DNA of 64,000 bases, from NCBI GenBank assembly GCA_963785415.1, contig CAWAVB010000001.1, forward strand, positions 1,426,001 to 1,490,000, in the 5' to 3' direction. The translations under genes were made by a program, and so were the position numbers. Below the pieces are notes generated by a model, which did not search any database, was not told the origin of the DNA, and worked only from the letters and a program-made list of their open reading frames with translations. This stretch comes from Bog-793 sp963785415 (GTDB taxonomy: Bacteria; Actinomycetota; Acidimicrobiia; Acidimicrobiales; Bog-793). This document shows, one piece after another, positions 62,828 to 64,000 of the stretch; within the stretch, counting starts at the first letter, position 1; the number at the start of each line of letters is the position of its first letter.

Positions 62828-63055
62828 ATGTGCGTACTCAGTCAGTCGCGGGACGGCCCTCCGGCGGCGCCGTCGCATGTGAACGCGGGCATTGAACCGC
62901 GCCGGAATCTTTTGTCAGCCACCAGCTACGTTCCGGACCCGGTCCCAAGTCTGTTCTCGGTGTTGCAGCCGTGTACACAACGTCCGGCAGCCCGACCGGA
63001 TAATCGTGATGTGGCACGGTCACGGCATCTCGGTTTCGCGGTATCGGAGCCCGCA

Positions 63056-64000
63056 TTACTTGACGCTCTGTGACAGCTTGCGAAACTCGTTGAGAATCCG
63101 TAAGCGCAAGCCACGGTACCACGACTTCGGGATCACTCGCTGCGAGACGAATCGTGTGAGGCACGCACGTTGACCTATAACGCCAATGCGGATCCAGACG
63201 ATTAGTGCTGCCCTGGTTGCAAAGAACAGACGTTGAGTGAGTCCATCCGATTGAAATCTCCTGCGATCACAGAGAGCTAAAAGGACATTCCACGCCTCAG
63301 AGGACGCGGGAAACAAACGGCCAAATGGGCCCAGCTCGAGCTGCTTCGCGTAATAGCGCAAATCCCGCGACTCACTGTCAGCGTCGCGGTAGAGCGAGGC
63401 ATCAGGTACTACGTCGAGGGTTCCGCAATTGAGTAGCGAAAGTGTCCAGATCCAATCTCCACCGAGGCCCGTCGGAAACGGCAGATTCGCAATGGCAGTA
63501 TCAGTGCGGCATACGCCATATACAGGTGCATTTGAAGTTACGGCCCAAAGATAGGAAATGATCCGTGCCTGAGGACTGGATTGAAGTGCTGTGAGAATTG
63601 GTTCAGGCGAGGAGAGAGCCTCGGAACGCCACCAATCTTGTCCGACCACAACTGCATGGTTCTCGCGCTCGAGTACTTCGACACAGCGGCGAATGTAGTT
63701 CGGCGTAATCCAGTCGTCATCGGCCAACCACATAAAGTACTTTCCGCGCGCGTTCTGCAGACCTGCCTCGAAATTGCGAACCGGACCAAGATTGGACGCG
63801 TGGCGAATGTACCTGACACTCGGATGCATCTCTGCGATAGCGCGGCCAACCGCTTCCGTATTGTCCGTCGATGCATTGTCCACGATGATGACTTCTACAG
63901 GTCCACAGTCCTGTGAGAGGGCCGAGTTGACCGCCGCCTGAAGGAGTCTGGCGCGGTTGAAGGTTGGAATTGCGATTGTCGCGAATGGGCGGGTTGGTTG
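63056..64000 (-). CDS. Glycosyltransferase family 2, N-terminus cut by window edge
   Basis: The frame is open to the last base. Visible from the start: FATIAIPTFNRARLLQAAVN, VEVIIVDNASTDNTEAVG and NARGKYFMWLADDDWITPNYI, i.e. the nucleotide-binding and DxD region of inverting GT2 enzymes. No membrane helix at the end. About 315 codons are present, and only a few N-terminal residues should be missing. Last visible gene of the glycan cluster. Confidence 0.85.
   Translation of the reverse strand, partial: QPTRPFATIAIPTFNRARLLQAAVNSALSQDCGPVEVIIVDNASTDNTEAVGRAIAEMHPSVRYIRHASNLGPVRNFEAGLQNARGKYFMWLADDDWITPNYIRRCVEVLERENHAVVVGQDWWRSEALSSPEPILTALQSSPQARIISYLWAVTSNAPVYGVCRTDTAIANLPFPTGLGGDWIWTLSLLNCGTLDVVPDASLYRDADSESRDLRYYAKQLELGPFGRLFPASSEAWNVLLALCDRRRFQSDGLTQRLFFATRAALIVWIRIGVIGQRACLTRFVSQRVIPKSWYRGLRLRILNEFRKLSQSVK

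Noticed and set aside
62870..62925. tRNA-like stretch with GCGGGCATTGAACCGC
   Set aside because: No acceptor or anticodon arm can be formed around it.

Overview
The window is GC-rich bacterial chromosome from an actinobacterium. The gene order cca - DUF6049 - murJ - degV - trxB - trxA - cwlM-like - parB/parA - rsmG - jag - yidC - yidD - rnpA - rpmH - dnaA - oriC - dnaN - recF - dciA - gyrB - gyrA is the classic actinobacterial origin neighbourhood, closely matching the order known from Mycobacterium. So is the DUF5318 / PadR / ino1 trio. An early-branching lineage such as Acidimicrobiia is my best guess, but that is inference. The replication origin is most likely the dnaA-dnaN spacer at 45354-45594.

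Layout. 1-9.4 kb: partial dnaK, gpmA, dcd, tRNA-Gly(CCC) beside a dead integrase fragment, a lipoprotein, a GT-C-like membrane protein, two penicillin-binding-fold enzymes, a cupin and a DUF1810 protein. 9.4-17.3 kb: a nitrogen assimilation cluster (amt, gltB, gltD). 17.4-20.9 kb: an aldo/keto reductase and an OmpR/EnvZ-type two-component pair. 21-25.4 kb: the rpsF-ssb-rpsR-rplI-dnaB block and panB. 25.5-29.3 kb: DUF5318, padR, ino1, cca. 29.4-37.6 kb: envelope and redox genes (DUF6049, murJ, trxB, trxA, a CwlM-like pseudo-amidase) interrupted by a small divergent toxin-antitoxin-like pair. 37.8-52.8 kb: chromosome partition and replication core around oriC, ending with tRNA-Ile(GAT). 52.9-64 kb: an accessory island starting directly behind tRNA-Ile with an IS630 relic, then a DUF2079 membrane protein, two transposases with scattered terminal-type repeats, and a glycan-synthesis cluster (three glycosyltransferases, one SDR epimerase) that runs off the window end.

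How it works together. DnaA, DnaN, DnaB, DciA (helicase loader), SSB, gyrase and ParAB supply initiation, fork and segregation functions around the origin. YidC/YidD/Jag, RnpA/L34 and RsmG supply membrane insertion and RNA functions. MurJ, the CwlM-like protein, both PBP-fold enzymes and Ino1 serve the envelope. Amt and GltBD take up and assimilate ammonium.

Notable points: a one-base frameshift and a long C-terminal extension in rpsR; apparent CTG start codons for rpsF and recF; at least thirteen genes with a TANNNT box 6-8 nt before the start codon and no Shine-Dalgarno (leaderless transcripts); a DnaA-trio-like element in oriC; a LAGLIDADG-like protein without its catalytic acid next to parA; and hairpins without a U-tract lying on or next to the stop codons of convergent genes.
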